A DNA stretch of 64,000 bases, from the NCBI RefSeq assembly GCF_008831285.2, contig NC_045148.1, positions 9,429,001 to 9,493,000 of the forward strand, written 5' to 3'. The notes beneath the pieces were generated by a model. That model had not been told where the DNA came from and ran no database searches. It worked only from the letters and a program-made list of their open reading frames with translations. Positions 42,011 to 53,750 of this stretch are shown here, in pieces (the stretch's first letter is position 1; the number at the start of each line of letters is the position of its first letter). This stretch comes from Nymphaea colorata. Its lineage: Eukaryota; Streptophyta; Magnoliopsida; Nymphaeales; Nymphaeaceae. The translations under genes and the position numbers were made by a program.

Positions 42011-43833
42011 TCGTGTTTTTCTTTGCATTTTTTCGTTTTGGTGTTTTTTTTAAAAAATGGTGTTTTTTTTAAAAAATGGTGTTTCTTAAAGTTTAAAACA
42101 GCTGATTTATTTATCGCTTTTTTTGAAATTCTTCCCAAAAAAATGCATTTTTTGTGATGATGATATCTGTAGACATATATATCCCTCTCTCTTTGTTAAT
42201 CACCTCTGAGACCTCCTTTCTCTTTCTCAATTAATTATCCCCCAAACATATTTCAGCATATCTCTCTCTAATGGTGGCCTCCAATCACAATGCGAACAAT
42301 GTGTGAACAGGGTACTAAGCTCATTCCAAAAGATTGGGATGCTCGAACTCAACATAGAGAATGAGAACCTGTGTGTGTTTTGTCATGTTTAGGCTAGGGT
42401 TTGTTGGATTCTGATTTCTGAGCCAATGGAAACCAGGACAGAGGCTGTAGCCTGTCATAGTACTTCTAAAGTAGTTGTGTTTTTTTGCATGTTAGCAATT
42501 TGCTAAACAAGACTTATATTGAAAATCCATGTTGAATAATTAATACTTAGAACCTGGCCTGAGTCGCTGAGTTGTCTTGCCTAAGTCACGAGTCAATAAT
42601 TGATGAGTTGAATCCAGAGTTACTGGGTTTTAAAACATTGCCATATATAAAAACAAGGATGGAAAAAGTAGAAATATGTCTCACCCTACAGAAGGTAGTA
42701 TTATTTACTTCACCAAAAAGGAGGATATCATGTATTCGATGTAGCTGCTAAATAGGCAGAACCCACAGTTATAAACTTCTTGCATGATCACTTGTTTCAG
42801 GAAAGGAGACTTCATTTCGTCTTAAATTGTCTTTATTTTTTTCATAAAATAAGTGGAGTATCAGTTTCTACTTTCTACTAGTAATGACAACTCTCCCTGC
42901 TCTAGATATGAAGATATCTTTAATTCAGATGCTTCTTCTCTAATTGAGAAATTCAACATATATAGAAAGTCAGAAACTGTTCAGGTACACCTAATTATCT
43001 GTTGTCCTTCATAAATCACTGGCGGTGCTTGAGAGTAGAAGAATTTCAGTTTCTAAGTGTAACTTTGACATTTTAAGCATCCCATGAATAGTCATAAGAA
43101 CTGAACTCCAAGGCGTCCCATTATCACACCGAGTGACTTTAAATCCATTATCTCATTTGATTCCACCAGCTTAGATTCTTAAAAAGGCATCCAACTTATC
43201 GGATTCCATCATGGGAGGTCGCCTGTAAGCTGTAATGGAAGGGAACGAATGAATTGTCCACTTCTACGATCGGCAAGTAACTTGCATCCCAGATTTCTAG
43301 ATATGAACGGAATGCGTATCTTAAAGAAATTCGTGAGAAGGTAGTGCTACAAATGCTAAAGACTGCATTAAGTCAAATTAAGTAAGATTAACACAAAAGA
43401 AACAAAACTAAAATAATCAACCAAACAAATAAGAGAATCTGCAAAGTCAACACTAATTGGAATGGGGAAAAGTCCAAAACAGTTCCGACAAGAAAGGAAC
43501 AAAGAAACTCGCAGAAAAAAAACCACCAAAATCTAAAAGAACGCTACAGCGAAATAAGCACATGTTCACGAACCAAGCAAATCTATAAAAAAGGGGGAAA
43601 AGATGAACTCCGCGAATCCACCCAAAACGAGCAAGAAATTAACTGACTCAAAGGTCACCTTCTCAGAAAAGCTCCTGAATCCTCTTCTCCTTCCCTCACG
43701 AACCGCCCCCATTAACACTCCACCAGGAATCTCCTCGCTCGCCTCCTCCCAGAGAGGAGACTCTCCCTCTATCTCTCCCCCTCTCCCTGTGTACCTGAGT
43801 CAGCTGCCGCTGACCGCCGAAGAAGCCACTTCT

Positions 43834-43841
43834 CTATTATA
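43834..43841 (-). promoter_or_regulatory. Possible TATA element of the kinase gene
   Basis: TATAATAG on the minus strand, about 30 bp upstream of the inferred leader exon and next to pyrimidine/purine-rich leader-like sequence. Confidence 0.35.
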
Positions 43842-46689
43842 CCCTCGTCCATCTCAGCTGCCAGTGGGAGTGGGGTAGAGCCCAGCCCAGGCAGTCCGGA
43901 ACCCAAAGCTTGTACTAAAATCCGGTTGATCCCAAGCTTTTGCCGTCCGCCCACAGTACGCGACAGTCTAGAAACGCCACGTCATCAGAGGTGGCCGCTA
44001 GCATCATCTTGTCCTCGAGAAAGCGTTCAGCTTGCTGACGTGGCCTCCAAATTATTGTCGAGGATTCCTGTGGGGTAGCCGACGATGTGGGACCCACCGT
44101 CTCGTTTGGCATAATATAATCTTCCCGACACTTTAGGCTAATTATGCCGAATATAATAATTTATTTATTCTTTAAAAAGGGGGCGTTTGATTGATGTTCG
44201 GGTCCATTTGAACCCTCCCTGAGTTTTGAGTTTTGAGTTTTGAGTTTATGATAACTCGAGTTTATAAATAAGTCTGAGTTTTGAATTAGATGAACTTGAT
44301 TCGACTAAACTCAATTAGATTTAATTAAAACTGATACTTATTTTTATAATTTCAAAGACTTAAAATAGCTTAAGTAAAAATGTAACAACAAAATTCATCT
44401 ATTATTTGAAAAACACAAAATGTATATTAAGGGAGACAAGCTTAAATTAGTCAAGTTCGAGTTGGAACTCTCTTAATTCAAACTTGGTTTAGTGAGTCCA
44501 GCTTGAGCTTACTTCATAAAACTTGAGTCGTGTTCAAACCGAGCTATACATGACTCTTGAGTTGTGGCCCACATCCATGAATTCTCCTATTCAAAGTTTT
44601 CATATTTTAAAATCATATATTTTAGGGGTTTGTATATGTGACGAGCCGACTTTTTCAAGCTTTATCCTATCTACTTCTATACAAAATCTGGGTGATGGTG
44701 TGTCGAATGAGTAGCACTCCTCGTCTAATCCATAATCTCAGAAGATAGATGAATGTTTTCGCTAGCTTAAGAAAGAGTCAGGCTGGTCGAAGGCTTTGAG
44801 AAACCTTCGGTACCACGCGGAGCAAATAAGGCTTGAAAAAGTCTGCCCGTGATACTATAAACTCATGTATTTTTCATTATGTCACTCAAATTGTCTGGTT
44901 GAAGCTGAATGATTGTTTGTTAATGTCACTCTTAGACACTTTCCAATATGCAATTGGGTTTAAGTAATTGTGGCTGACGTTTCAGTCCCTTAAAAACTTA
45001 ATTAAAAATAATTTCTGTTTCAAGTACCACCATGAGGAAGTGAGGCAGCATGCCATATTTATTATTTAAGTTTTTTTATTGGAAAAAAGAATAAGTTTAT
45101 AGCATCAATTTTTTATGCTTTTTATTAAAACATTTTTGTTAATCTAATAGTTTGAGCACTTGTTCAAAGTGTTTGTCTTTTACTATGTTTTACTTTTTGC
45201 ATAAATTTTAGATTTTGGGCACAAGTCTTAATATTTTTTATTCACAAGTGATTCCCATTATGATTGGATTCCAATTCGATTCAGGAAGTGATTTTGATAA
45301 CATTGTCTGCGATCTTAAATCCAACTTTTTGTTGACGTAAAAGGGCAAAATAATAATTTTAAGTGTAAAATCTTTTGTTTGATGAACCATAAATTTTGCC
45401 ATACATCTTTGGCCACATTAGATATGTAGATTTTAAATATGAAGTAATCAGATATCATCTAAAAGCTTCCTAGTCGAAAAAAAAAAGAGGCAAAAGATTT
45501 TAAATCGATTCATAAATCAAATATGAAAAAATGAAAACAAGAGAACCTATTTTAAAAAATGAAGGCATGTTTGACGGCCTTGGAAAAAATTTCAAAAATC
45601 TTTCATTGTCCAACAAATTAAGGATATTAGGTCTAATATTTTATATTAGTAAGAGGCATGACCAAGGTTCATAGATAAGCTTGGGCATCGAGCCGGCCTG
45701 GCCTGATAATGAGTTGGGCCTAGGTCAACCCGACATTCAAAACCGAGGCCCGAGCCTTGCCCGACTCGGAAAACTCGAGCAAGAGCTCGGCCGGTTTAAA
45801 TTTAAAGAATATATTTTTAAGTAAGAAAATTATATAAATATAATCAATCATAATATAATATTATAAATATATTAATTAATAAATTTTTTAAAAAAACTCA
45901 TTATTAGGCCCACCCAAGTGTCAATATATAAGATTTGAATAGGATATCCAACCTAACCATTTTGAAAACTTTAGACATGGAAAAGACTTTAATATCCAAA
46001 TTAAGAAATCAAATAAGCTTTGGTTTGAAAAAACGACATCCAACCGGATTCAGATTGGGATATACATACATATCTGATCGGATTTAGTTTTAAATAAATA
46101 TTTGATATCCAATGTTCTTACATTTTGAAAATATGCCGGATTCGGGTTGTGAAATTGGATTTCGGATTCAAATTCAACCTTTCCTCCTTCGTTATATGAA
46201 TATCTGAAAAATGAATGGTTAAGATTATATCAGTTCGACCCTCGAGAAACCTGAAACTCAAATGCATGGATCTCACTCAAATCCATAGATTACACGATCT
46301 GTAAATCTAAGATCAAACTTGGTCGAGTTAATCATGTGCCTGTTAGCGAATGCGAAATGGCATACGTTTGAAAAGAATAAGACGGTAATAACATGTCAAA
46401 ATTACAGGGTCAGCTCCTTTGCAATGGTTGCTGCTGAGCGAGAGAGAAATAGAGGGAAAATATATGATGTTCAAAAGAATGCAGAACAAGATTCATGTAT
46501 TCGATTGGAACTATCGAATAACAAACAAAGAGAGATGTCTTTCTAAGATCTTTCTAATCAACTCGATTAACAAAATTCTACAGAACATTTGTAAAATGAA
46601 AAGAAAACTTCTAGTTAATTCTAGATCTAAGCGGGCCTATTGGATCTGGTCTCATTTTGCTCCCAAACAAGTTTGAACACTTGGTTCAT
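43842..46689. other. Gene-free repeat-rich stretch, left part
   Basis: No supported gene. It begins with the upstream region of the kinase gene (G+C-rich to about 44110). It then holds a short GAGTTTT tandem run at 44220-44248, a possible old element with GAGCCGGCC and GGCCGGTTT phrases at 45690-45920, and one arm of an inverted dispersed repeat at 45917-46185. Confidence 0.45.
45917..46185 (-). repeat. Inverted dispersed repeat, arm A
   Basis: Its reverse complement matches 49318-49668; for example both carry AAAATGTAAGA, CATTGGAT and TATTTATTTAAAACTAAAT in the same order. The copies are diverged and in opposite orientation about 3 kb apart. Confidence 0.65.
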
Positions 46690-46930
46690 TTACCAGCGCT
46701 AACTTGAAGGGGTGTAGCACAACCCACCGGCAAGGTCAAAGAGTTAGAGGTTCAAATATTGTGGTTGCTGTTATGCTCCGATATGTTATTCTTGTGGGCT
46801 TTAAACGGTACCAAGTGCGATACCAGAGTTGAAGGATCTAGTCCCAAAATCAAGTTAAAACCTTGGAGGCAAAAGGTCATGGCCTTGGGAGTTTAATGTG
46901 CCCCTTTCCATGCTTTACTGCAGGTCTCAT
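46690..46930 (+). mobile_element. SINE-like element
   Basis: It begins AAGGGGTGTAGCACAACCCA, which resembles a pol III A box, and has GAGGTTCAAATA about 50 bp later, like a B box. The body has no ORF. Ends and target duplication are not resolved. Confidence 0.5.
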
Positions 46931-47060
46931 TGCTTCATTGTTCAAACACACCAAGGGGTCCGACGGTAGATGATGCAAACCAAAATCAAATCGAGCTTAA
47001 TGTCCATATCAAAAACTTAATTTATAAAGTGGATTTGCATGTGACCTCATCCCTCATTAG

Positions 47061-47534
47061 TAGGGCTGCACATGAGCCGAGTCGAGCCCGAGCTTGGCCA
47101 GCTGGAGCTCGACTCACCTCAAGAAACTTGAGTTCGACTCGAACTCAGTCGAGCTCCTTCTAACAAGCTTGAGCTCGACTGGTCTACATAAAATTGAGCT
47201 GGAACTTAAGTCGTTTAACCCATTTAACTCGTTTAGTGTTAATACGTTTAGTATTACTACCTTGTGTAAGCATTAACTCGTTTAACTCATGCAAACATTT
47301 AACTCGTGTAACTTGTAAAACCGGTTTTGACAATACTATATAGATTACCAGTTTGCGAGTCAAATTGAGTATAAACGAGTCGAATTCCTAAAACTCGAAC
47401 TCCACTCGTTTATCATTTCGAGTATCTTTGTAAGCTCGAACTCGAATTGTTTACAAACGAATCGAGCACGAGATGAGCTTTTCTGAGAGAGTTCGAGTCA
47501 AGCCCAAATTGGCTCGGCTCATTGTGCAGCCCTA
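47061..47534. mobile_element. hAT-like non-autonomous element of the TAGGGCTGCACA family, copy 2
   Basis: 474 bp. The ends are TAGGGCTGCACATGAGCC and, on the other strand, TAGGGCTGCACAATGAGCC, so the terminal repeats match except for one base. CATTAG directly flanks both ends (47055-47060 and 47535-47540). The interior is made of GAGCTCGA/CGAGTTCGAG phrases and a CCGGTTTT core. It is inverted relative to copies 1 and 3. No ORF. Confidence 0.85.
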
Positions 47535-47540
47535 CATTAG

Positions 47541-49035
47541 GCCACTTGATCTGGTTGATCAAGTGATTTAGTAAATCTGCAGAGCGCTTTACTGTTGCTG
47601 GTTCCACGAGAGAAAAGAAACTCATCAAAGAGACGTGAAGGAGATCCAAATTGTTGGAAGAAAATCGCGTTTGTGAGGTTTTAGTGCATTAAGTGGTCGG
47701 AATTTTTGCCAGAAAAGCACATTTTTTAAGCATGAAAATTGTTTAAATCACGTACATGCACGCACGGTATGGCTTAATTAGCTCCTGACTTATCGCATTT
47801 TTGAAACTTCATACATTCTACACACAGTTTTTTTTTTTTGCTTGGTTTTCTAGAAAAGGAAAAAAGAGAAAAAAAGTGAAAGCTGTCAATCGTTTTGTTC
47901 AAAGAAATTGAGCCTTCAAGCGTCAGCAATAGCACCCTTTCAAGAGGCTTCTTTTCGAAATCAGAACCCTGAAGCATTATTGCATTTTATAAGATGCTGA
48001 AGATTAATTTTTCAAACAAAGCTTTATAAAAGAAATATTTCGAATAAAAAGCAAAAACTGTGAATTTTCATACTTTATTAGTCTAGATCTCTGGCCTGGT
48101 TTTCATACTTTAGGTGAGAAAAACTTTGAATTTCACTTCAAAATGATATGCGTGCATCTTAGATTCCTACGAAAGCAATAGGACCGTAGAGGTCAAGAAC
48201 GGAGCCAAGGTAAGGTCCGCAAGGGTCCTCGATCCACCTAAAATTAAAAAATTTACATGTAAATTTTTTTAAAAATCACTTGTCTTATATAAAAATTTTG
48301 AAAAATGATATTTCGACTTATGTCAAAAAATTTAAAAACTTTAATTCGGCTCCCCTCATGAAAAATTTTTTGCTCCACGAGGCACAGGGAACGGAAAAGC
48401 CTTTCAAGCCTCATTTTCATGTTGTGGGTTGTTAACCTCTTGTTAGCCTGAAATTAAGCAACTTCAGTACATTAAGACTTAATGTACATCTGCAGACATC
48501 TCCAACCTCACATATCAAATCTTAATGTCTGAGCAGACACCGATATGATTTTGGTGGTTGCGATCAACCAGAAACTTGGCTTAATTTCCTTTATCAGTGG
48601 CGGAGACACATAATAGAGGAGCTCGCGGCACAGACCTCCCCTAATTGACTTGCTAAACTTAAATTTCTGGCTCCGCCATTGCTCTTTTGGATTGGTGGAT
48701 GTCAAACTTGAATATGCATCTCTTTCTCTTTTCCTCCGACTAGATGAAGGTTTCAGCTTCGCCGAGCTTCATGTTAGATTCATTGAGGCAGTGACTCAGA
48801 GCACGCAGTTCCGGCTGTTATTGCTGAAAGAGTAACGTGGTTTTGAGTTAAGTGAAGCATACAGCATATTGTTTAAAAGTAACAAACATGTCAAAAGCTA
48901 GAACTGCATTTTATATCTTAGTGTTTAGCTCCCAAAAGCAGCCAAATATAAGAGATTGTTCATCCTTAGACGCATATTCTCAACTTTCCTGGGGTTTCCT
49001 TTTGTCGAGGATGAGTTTAATGAGTAGTCACTAGT
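47541..49035. other. Gene-free stretch with short transposon fragments
   Basis: No supported gene. It contains a decayed element at 48190-48400 with GGAGCCAAGG and CTCCCCTCATGAAAA phrases, and the short element at 48595-48681. Confidence 0.4.
48595..48681. mobile_element. Short MITE-like element (GTGGCGGAGCCA ends)
   Basis: 87 bp, bounded by CAGTGGCGGAGACA and, on the other strand, CAATGGCGGAGCCA. This terminal sequence is common in plant MITEs. No clear target duplication. Confidence 0.55.
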
Positions 49036-49277
49036 TGCCTCAAGGGGCATAGCGTAGCTGGTTGAGCTAGGGGCCTGTACTAAGGCAGGTCTCTAGTTCG
49101 ATTCCCGTGGGCGTTATGTTCCTGTGTCTTAAGGCGGTAGGGCGCGGCATCTAAGTTGAAGGGTGCACCGTTGCTATCGCTGACACCGACGCAGCTCAGG
49201 ACCCCGGAGGCAAGGGGAATGGGGGGGCCTTCGGGCCTTTTTCGGGCGGTGGGATTAATACCCCTTGCTCACCCGAA
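49036..49277 (+). mobile_element. tRNA-derived SINE, complete, with 17 bp target-site duplication
   Basis: About 242 bp. The head has an A-box-like TAGCGTAGCTGGTTGAGC and a B-box-like CTAGTTCGATTCCC at the spacing expected of a tRNA-derived pol III promoter. The tail ends TTGCTCACCCGA. AATGAGTAGTCACTAGT occurs directly at both ends (49019-49035 and 49278-49294), the hallmark of LINE-mediated retroposition. The perfect duplication suggests a fairly recent insertion. Confidence 0.92.
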
Positions 49278-49317
49278 AATGAGTAGTCACTAGTCATGCA
49301 GATGTCAACAGATCAGA

Positions 49318-49668
49318 TTTGAGTTGGATATACTCTTACCTATATCCACTCACATATTTGGATTTCAATTCGAATTCGAATACTAAGGACAAAAAAAGTC
49401 ATATCCAAACTGAATCCAAAATCCGATTTCACAATCTGAATCTGAATTTTGAATGGAATCCAGCCAGTTTACAAAATGTAAGAGCATTGGATGTAGGATA
49501 TTTATTTAAAACTAAATATGATCCGAATCTGAACCAAATCGGATGTTGTTTCTCAAATCTGAACCCAATTCTATTTCTTAATCAGATGTTCAATTTTTTT
49601 TTCATATCCAATTTTTTCAAAATAGTTTGATCAGATGTCCAACTCGAATCAAATATATTGACATACAT
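49318..49668 (+). repeat. Inverted dispersed repeat, arm B
   Basis: The partner of 45917-46185, in opposite orientation, with the TATTTATTTAAAACTAAAT phrase and several AATCCGAAT/GAATCTGAA words. No coding capacity. Confidence 0.65.
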
Positions 49669-50553
49669 ACTCTTGACTTTTTTCTTCATATTTTAAGAAG
49701 CAAAAGGCATCAAATGGAAAATTTTCACCTGGTTTGATGGCTCAGGCATGGAGGTTGTGAGGACGAAAATTTCATCCGCTCGTACACACTTCAGATTACT
49801 GCTGATCTTTGACACATGGGTGCGCAAAGAAACCTGCGTGCCGCAGCAGTATTAAACACAAACACGGTAGACGATTTGGGGTAACAATTTTTAGATAAAA
49901 TTTGGATGAGATTCAATTTAACCCAAATTTTAAGTGAAAGTTGTCCACCTTTCACTTTATTTTGTTGATGTTTATAACTTTAATACAATAAAACTGCATG
50001 TATCAATTATTGTACTTCAACCTATGTTGTTTGATACAATATATACATATTGTCGTACCCTCATACCCACATTTTTTAATATTTGCTATGTCCATATCCA
50101 CACAATTGTCATACTCTTGCACCCACATGAGTTTAATCTGAATTGTTGGAGTAAGATTTGGTTTAATCTTAATCTGAACCCAAATTGTCCAAATAATTGA
50201 TAGACTTACAGATGTAATTAAGTCAAAGGACATGTCCATTTAGATAGCTAGAAAGCAAGTCTTCCATAGATTTTCTTGTTGATCTGTGACGATGATGTAC
50301 AACAGCATAGATTATCTTGTTGATCTGGCAACAATATTGATCCTAAAAATTGATCTGTGACGCGCTTGTTTTTGTGACATAGATCAATATTTGTGGCGCA
50401 AAAGCAGCGTTGTTGATTTTAAAATCTCTTGTAGTGCAGTCTTGTTTTCGAGCTTATCCAAGTTAGGCTCATCGATAATTGTAGGAAATGTCGGCGAGGT
50501 GGCCGGCCCACTTCCATATCTTTCAAGGACATCACCAGTGGCAGTCTGGCAGA
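49669..50553. other. Gene-free stretch
   Basis: No supported gene. A partial tandem repeat of CATAGATTTTCTTGTTGATCTG with one change lies at 50265-50286 and 50306-50327. Confidence 0.4.
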
Positions 50554-51032
50554 TAGGGCTGCACAACCCTACTCAGGCTCAACTCGAACTCGCTCAAAAA
50601 AACTCAACTAGTGCTCGGCTCGTTTATAAACAAGCCGAGTTCGAGCTTCTGATGATCCTCGAAACGAAGAAACGAGCCGAGTTCGAGTTTCAGGAACTCG
50701 ACTCATTTATACTCGATTCGACTCGCAAACCGGTACTCTATATAATAGAGCCAAAACTGGTTTCCCAAGTTATATGAGTTACACGAGTTAACGCTGATAC
50801 GAGTTGAACAAGTTAATGTTTACACGAGTTAACGCTAAACGGGTTAACGCCTAAATGAGTTAAATGGGTTAAACGAGTCGAGTTCGAGCTCGATTTTTGT
50901 AGTCGAGTCGAGCTCGAGCTTGCTATAAGGAGCTCACATCGAGTTCGAGCCGAGCTCGAGCTCGAGTTTTTTGAGCCGAGTCGAGTTCGAGCTGACCAAG
51001 CTCAGCTCGACTTGACTCTGTATGCAGCCCTA
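50554..51032. mobile_element. hAT-like non-autonomous element of the TAGGGCTGCACA family, copy 3
   Basis: 479 bp, with ends TAGGGCTGCACAACC and, on the other strand, TAGGGCTGCATACAG. The flanking 8-mers CTGGCAGA and GTGGTAGA match at 6 of 8. The interior has the same phrase order as copy 1, including repeated ACGAGTTAACGC units. Confidence 0.82.
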
Positions 51033-52868
51033 GTGGTAGAGCCAGAAAATTTTGGTTAAGGGACATTAATTTTAATCTTTAAGGGGCAATTAGATGTAAA
51101 TGAAGAAAAATTGTGTATGTATCAACTGCTCTTGCAATTGGGTCATTGCGATTAGAAATTAACAAGGCATTTGCCCACACCTGCCTACGCTACTGGACAT
51201 CATCATATGAAAGCTCAGGTTGCAAAGTAACAGAGCTTGAACTGGAGCTTAGATAGCAAGCTAGTGGGTGCGACCATGCCGACCAAACCCAGAGCTTAGG
51301 CCAATGTGTTCGACTTCGACCCCATTGGATTTGAATTTGAAGCTCCTGTGCTTCATGCTTCAAGAAACCAAACTAAAACCTGCCAATCAAAGCTAAAGCT
51401 GCAACCAGGTCAGGATTTCCTGCTCCTTGACAGCTCCAAGACTAGAACCAACTTGGGCTCATGCTTTAGGACTTGACCCATTTTCCCCTAGCAGCTCTGA
51501 CATGCATGCTTATTGCATAGACCCAGATCTGTCGCTAAAGCTGTAGGTGGGTGCAGGCCAAGTCTAAACCTGACCACAAAGAAGACTCTGGAAAGTTGCA
51601 CATGGGCATCATGTGAAGAGGAGACAAGTGATATCTCCCAGTAAGCATTGGCTTCTTGTGATCTGCTTCTGCCACAAGTCTGGGAATTTTTGAAGTCCAT
51701 GAAATGGGGGCCATTGCTTCATGAGAATGAAGCAGAGACAGGTCAGGAAATTCAAACAGATCTAGCTTGGACAGAGTCTACTAAAAAACGGTGTAGTGTT
51801 TGGGACAGTATACAAGAACCGGATCGGATTTTAGCCGGTTTTCTTCTTATTCTCGAAATGACTCGGTTTGCAACTCTTCATGCGAGCATGCGCATGCATG
51901 CACACACAAACACACACACACATGCGCGCGTATAAGATCATATGTATCAATATTTAGTTATATAAACACTCAAATGCAGTACAATGTAACTTAGTTTTTA
52001 TGTGTGCAAGATGGGTTTTTACAAAATTAAGTGCATGGATTTGAAATTTTGCATGTTCCAAACAATATCTGAATGGAAGTATATTAGGTTCTGTAAGTGG
52101 GAAAAGCACCATTGATTTGTATGCATACGTTCCAGTGAGTTCAGTGTTTGATTTAGATTCTTGACATGAACACGCATCCTTGCGGTCAGTTTAGTTGAAT
52201 AGAAACAGTAATTGGAAAGAAACAACAAAGTTACATTGGACTCGGATATTTTTCTTCGGTGTCATCAATACATATCGGTCGGCCTCTCTCCGCAACAAGA
52301 CGGATCGATTCACGGGCCTTGCAACAGTTAATGTTTTAATAAAAAATTCTTTAAAAGTTTTTTATTTTTTATTTTTAAAAAATGATATATGTATAGAAAA
52401 ATTGAAATAAGTTGGCTACTTCCATGGCCGAATCGTTGCTTAATTTATATCGCTAAAAACCATCGTAGAAAAAAATGCATTCCATCGTTAAAAACCATGG
52501 TTAAGGAAGTGAAACTGCCAATGCAACTTTTAGGATCGTTTTTAGCGACAAAAATGAAAGAAAAACCAGGTGGTTAGTATAATTCACCGCTATTGGATGG
52601 TAGATGCTGTCGAATGGCTAAAATTTAAATATTCATTGGTAACAAAAATTAACTATATTAACATTAACAACAGTTTAAGATAACTTTAGAGAATTTATGA
52701 TATTTTTAGCAATAAATTTAAAAATCTACTTCAGATAAACTTTACACAACTGCTGCCACTGGAAGAACCGCAATAAAGACGATAATAAATACAGAAGTAG
52801 CGGTCAATAGGGTGATCTGGAGTCGATCATATAACCAAACGAGACGTCTGACAGTTTGACATATTGCT

Positions 52869-52871
<3 letters not shown>

Positions 52872-52920
<49 letters not shown>
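52872..52920 (+). repeat. (TA)n microsatellite
   Basis: An uninterrupted TA tract of about 49 bp. Confidence 0.96.
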
Positions 52921-52924
<4 letters not shown>

Positions 52925-53584
52925 CAAAATAGATCTGCCATCCAGGTGGGTGGCGAAAATTGATCCGAACTCCAGCCCTTAGCATTACGGCAGTCCCAAG
53001 AAGAAGGGCAAACACTACAGAGAGGGAAAAGATAAGGTCGGTAGCCCTACAAAAACCGGGTGGGCCCCACTAGAGAGAGGAAGAGAGGGAGGCCAAGATG
53101 CACCGTCCGTGACTGCTGGGGGTCCTAAAGCCGGCAGCCGGTCTTCCTCCCCTAATTACCTTCTCAGAGATCCAGTTGAAGCAGAAGGAGCTCCCCAGAA
53201 AAGGAGGGTAAGGTGATAGCAGCTTCAACTCAGGCCGAGCATGAGCCAACCTGTGCCCTGCCGGGTTCATCCCGGCCTCAGACACACATGAACGGCAAAG
53301 ACGTATAGTTGAAGTTTTTAGGCTTTAAATGCTCGCGTTGATGACATATGAAGAAATGTTAGAATACCAAGAACTTAGTTCCCAAATTCTCATTCTTCAA
53401 AAAAAAAAAAATTCCCAATTCCTTTATCAGTTCGAATTGGAACAAAAGAAATTATGTTTGAATTGAAAACTATTTCGAGTGAACAGGATGTTAACAACCC
53501 ACCGCTCAAAGAAGACCTGAAGCCCTCCTCACCCCCATTCTCCCCGTCTTTAGGATCCTAAGCTGCATCAAGACTTAGGTGTCG

Positions 53585-53628
53585 TACGATGAACCCATCA
53601 AATAGGTACGATGAACCCGTCAAATAGG
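53585..53628 (+). repeat. 22 bp tandem repeat, 2 copies
   Basis: Units start TACGATGAACCC and differ at one base; GTCGTAC occurs at both outer edges. Confidence 0.92.
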
Positions 53629-53699
53629 TGTCGTACTTCCACTTTTTATGGTTCAGGAGAGTATCACCTATGAAAACCGAACATGATATGTGCCATTTA

Positions 53700-53750
53700 T
53701 GTGCTCGCTTGGCTAACCACTTATGCTACACCCCTCGAAACTTGACTTGA
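53700..53750 (-). mobile_element. SINE-like head
   Basis: On the minus strand it reads GAGGGGTGTAGCATAAGTGG then TTAGCCAAGCGAGC, like the A-box regions of the elements at 46690 and 49036. Body and ends are not resolved. Confidence 0.4.

Larger units (their letters stand above)
40404..42640. mobile_element. Possible outer hAT-like element, about 2.2 kb
   Basis: The left end CAGTGTTTAAAAAC and the reverse complement of the right end, CAATGTTTTAAAAC, form an imperfect terminal repeat. The flanking 8-mers CTACACAT and CCATATAT differ only by C/T transitions at three positions, as expected from decay of a target duplication. Both ends lead into GAGTCA/CCGAGTC-type phrases. No transposase ORF. The smaller element at 40760-41496 would be nested inside it. 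Confidence 0.4.
39545..43803 (-). promoter_or_regulatory. Probable kinase leader: short exon parts and a 4.1 kb leader intron
   Basis: Upstream of the ATG, the minus strand has a good acceptor (GAAGAAATTTCAG) leaving 30 nt of leader at 39545-39574. A matching donor (TTCTGAGAAG then GTGACC) ends a purine-rich leader exon at about 43659-43803. The TATAATAG at 43834-43841 on the same strand is about 30 bp upstream of that exon. The intron would therefore be about 39575-43658 and holds the nested elements listed separately. This is inferred, without transcript evidence. Confidence 0.5.

Noticed and set aside
49042-49110. tRNA gene suggested by the A and B boxes
   Set aside because: There is no full cloverleaf or acceptor stem. 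The motifs belong to the SINE head, whose limits are set by the 17 bp duplication.
53170-53235. Possible microRNA hairpin: AGTTGAAGC and GCTTCAACT arms about 45 bp apart
   Set aside because: The complementarity stops after nine bases and the arms match no known plant microRNA.
53040-53290. G+C-rich block that might be an exon on the minus strand
   Set aside because: The 71-codon frame has no family resemblance and the neighbouring sequence offers no consistent continuation in frame.
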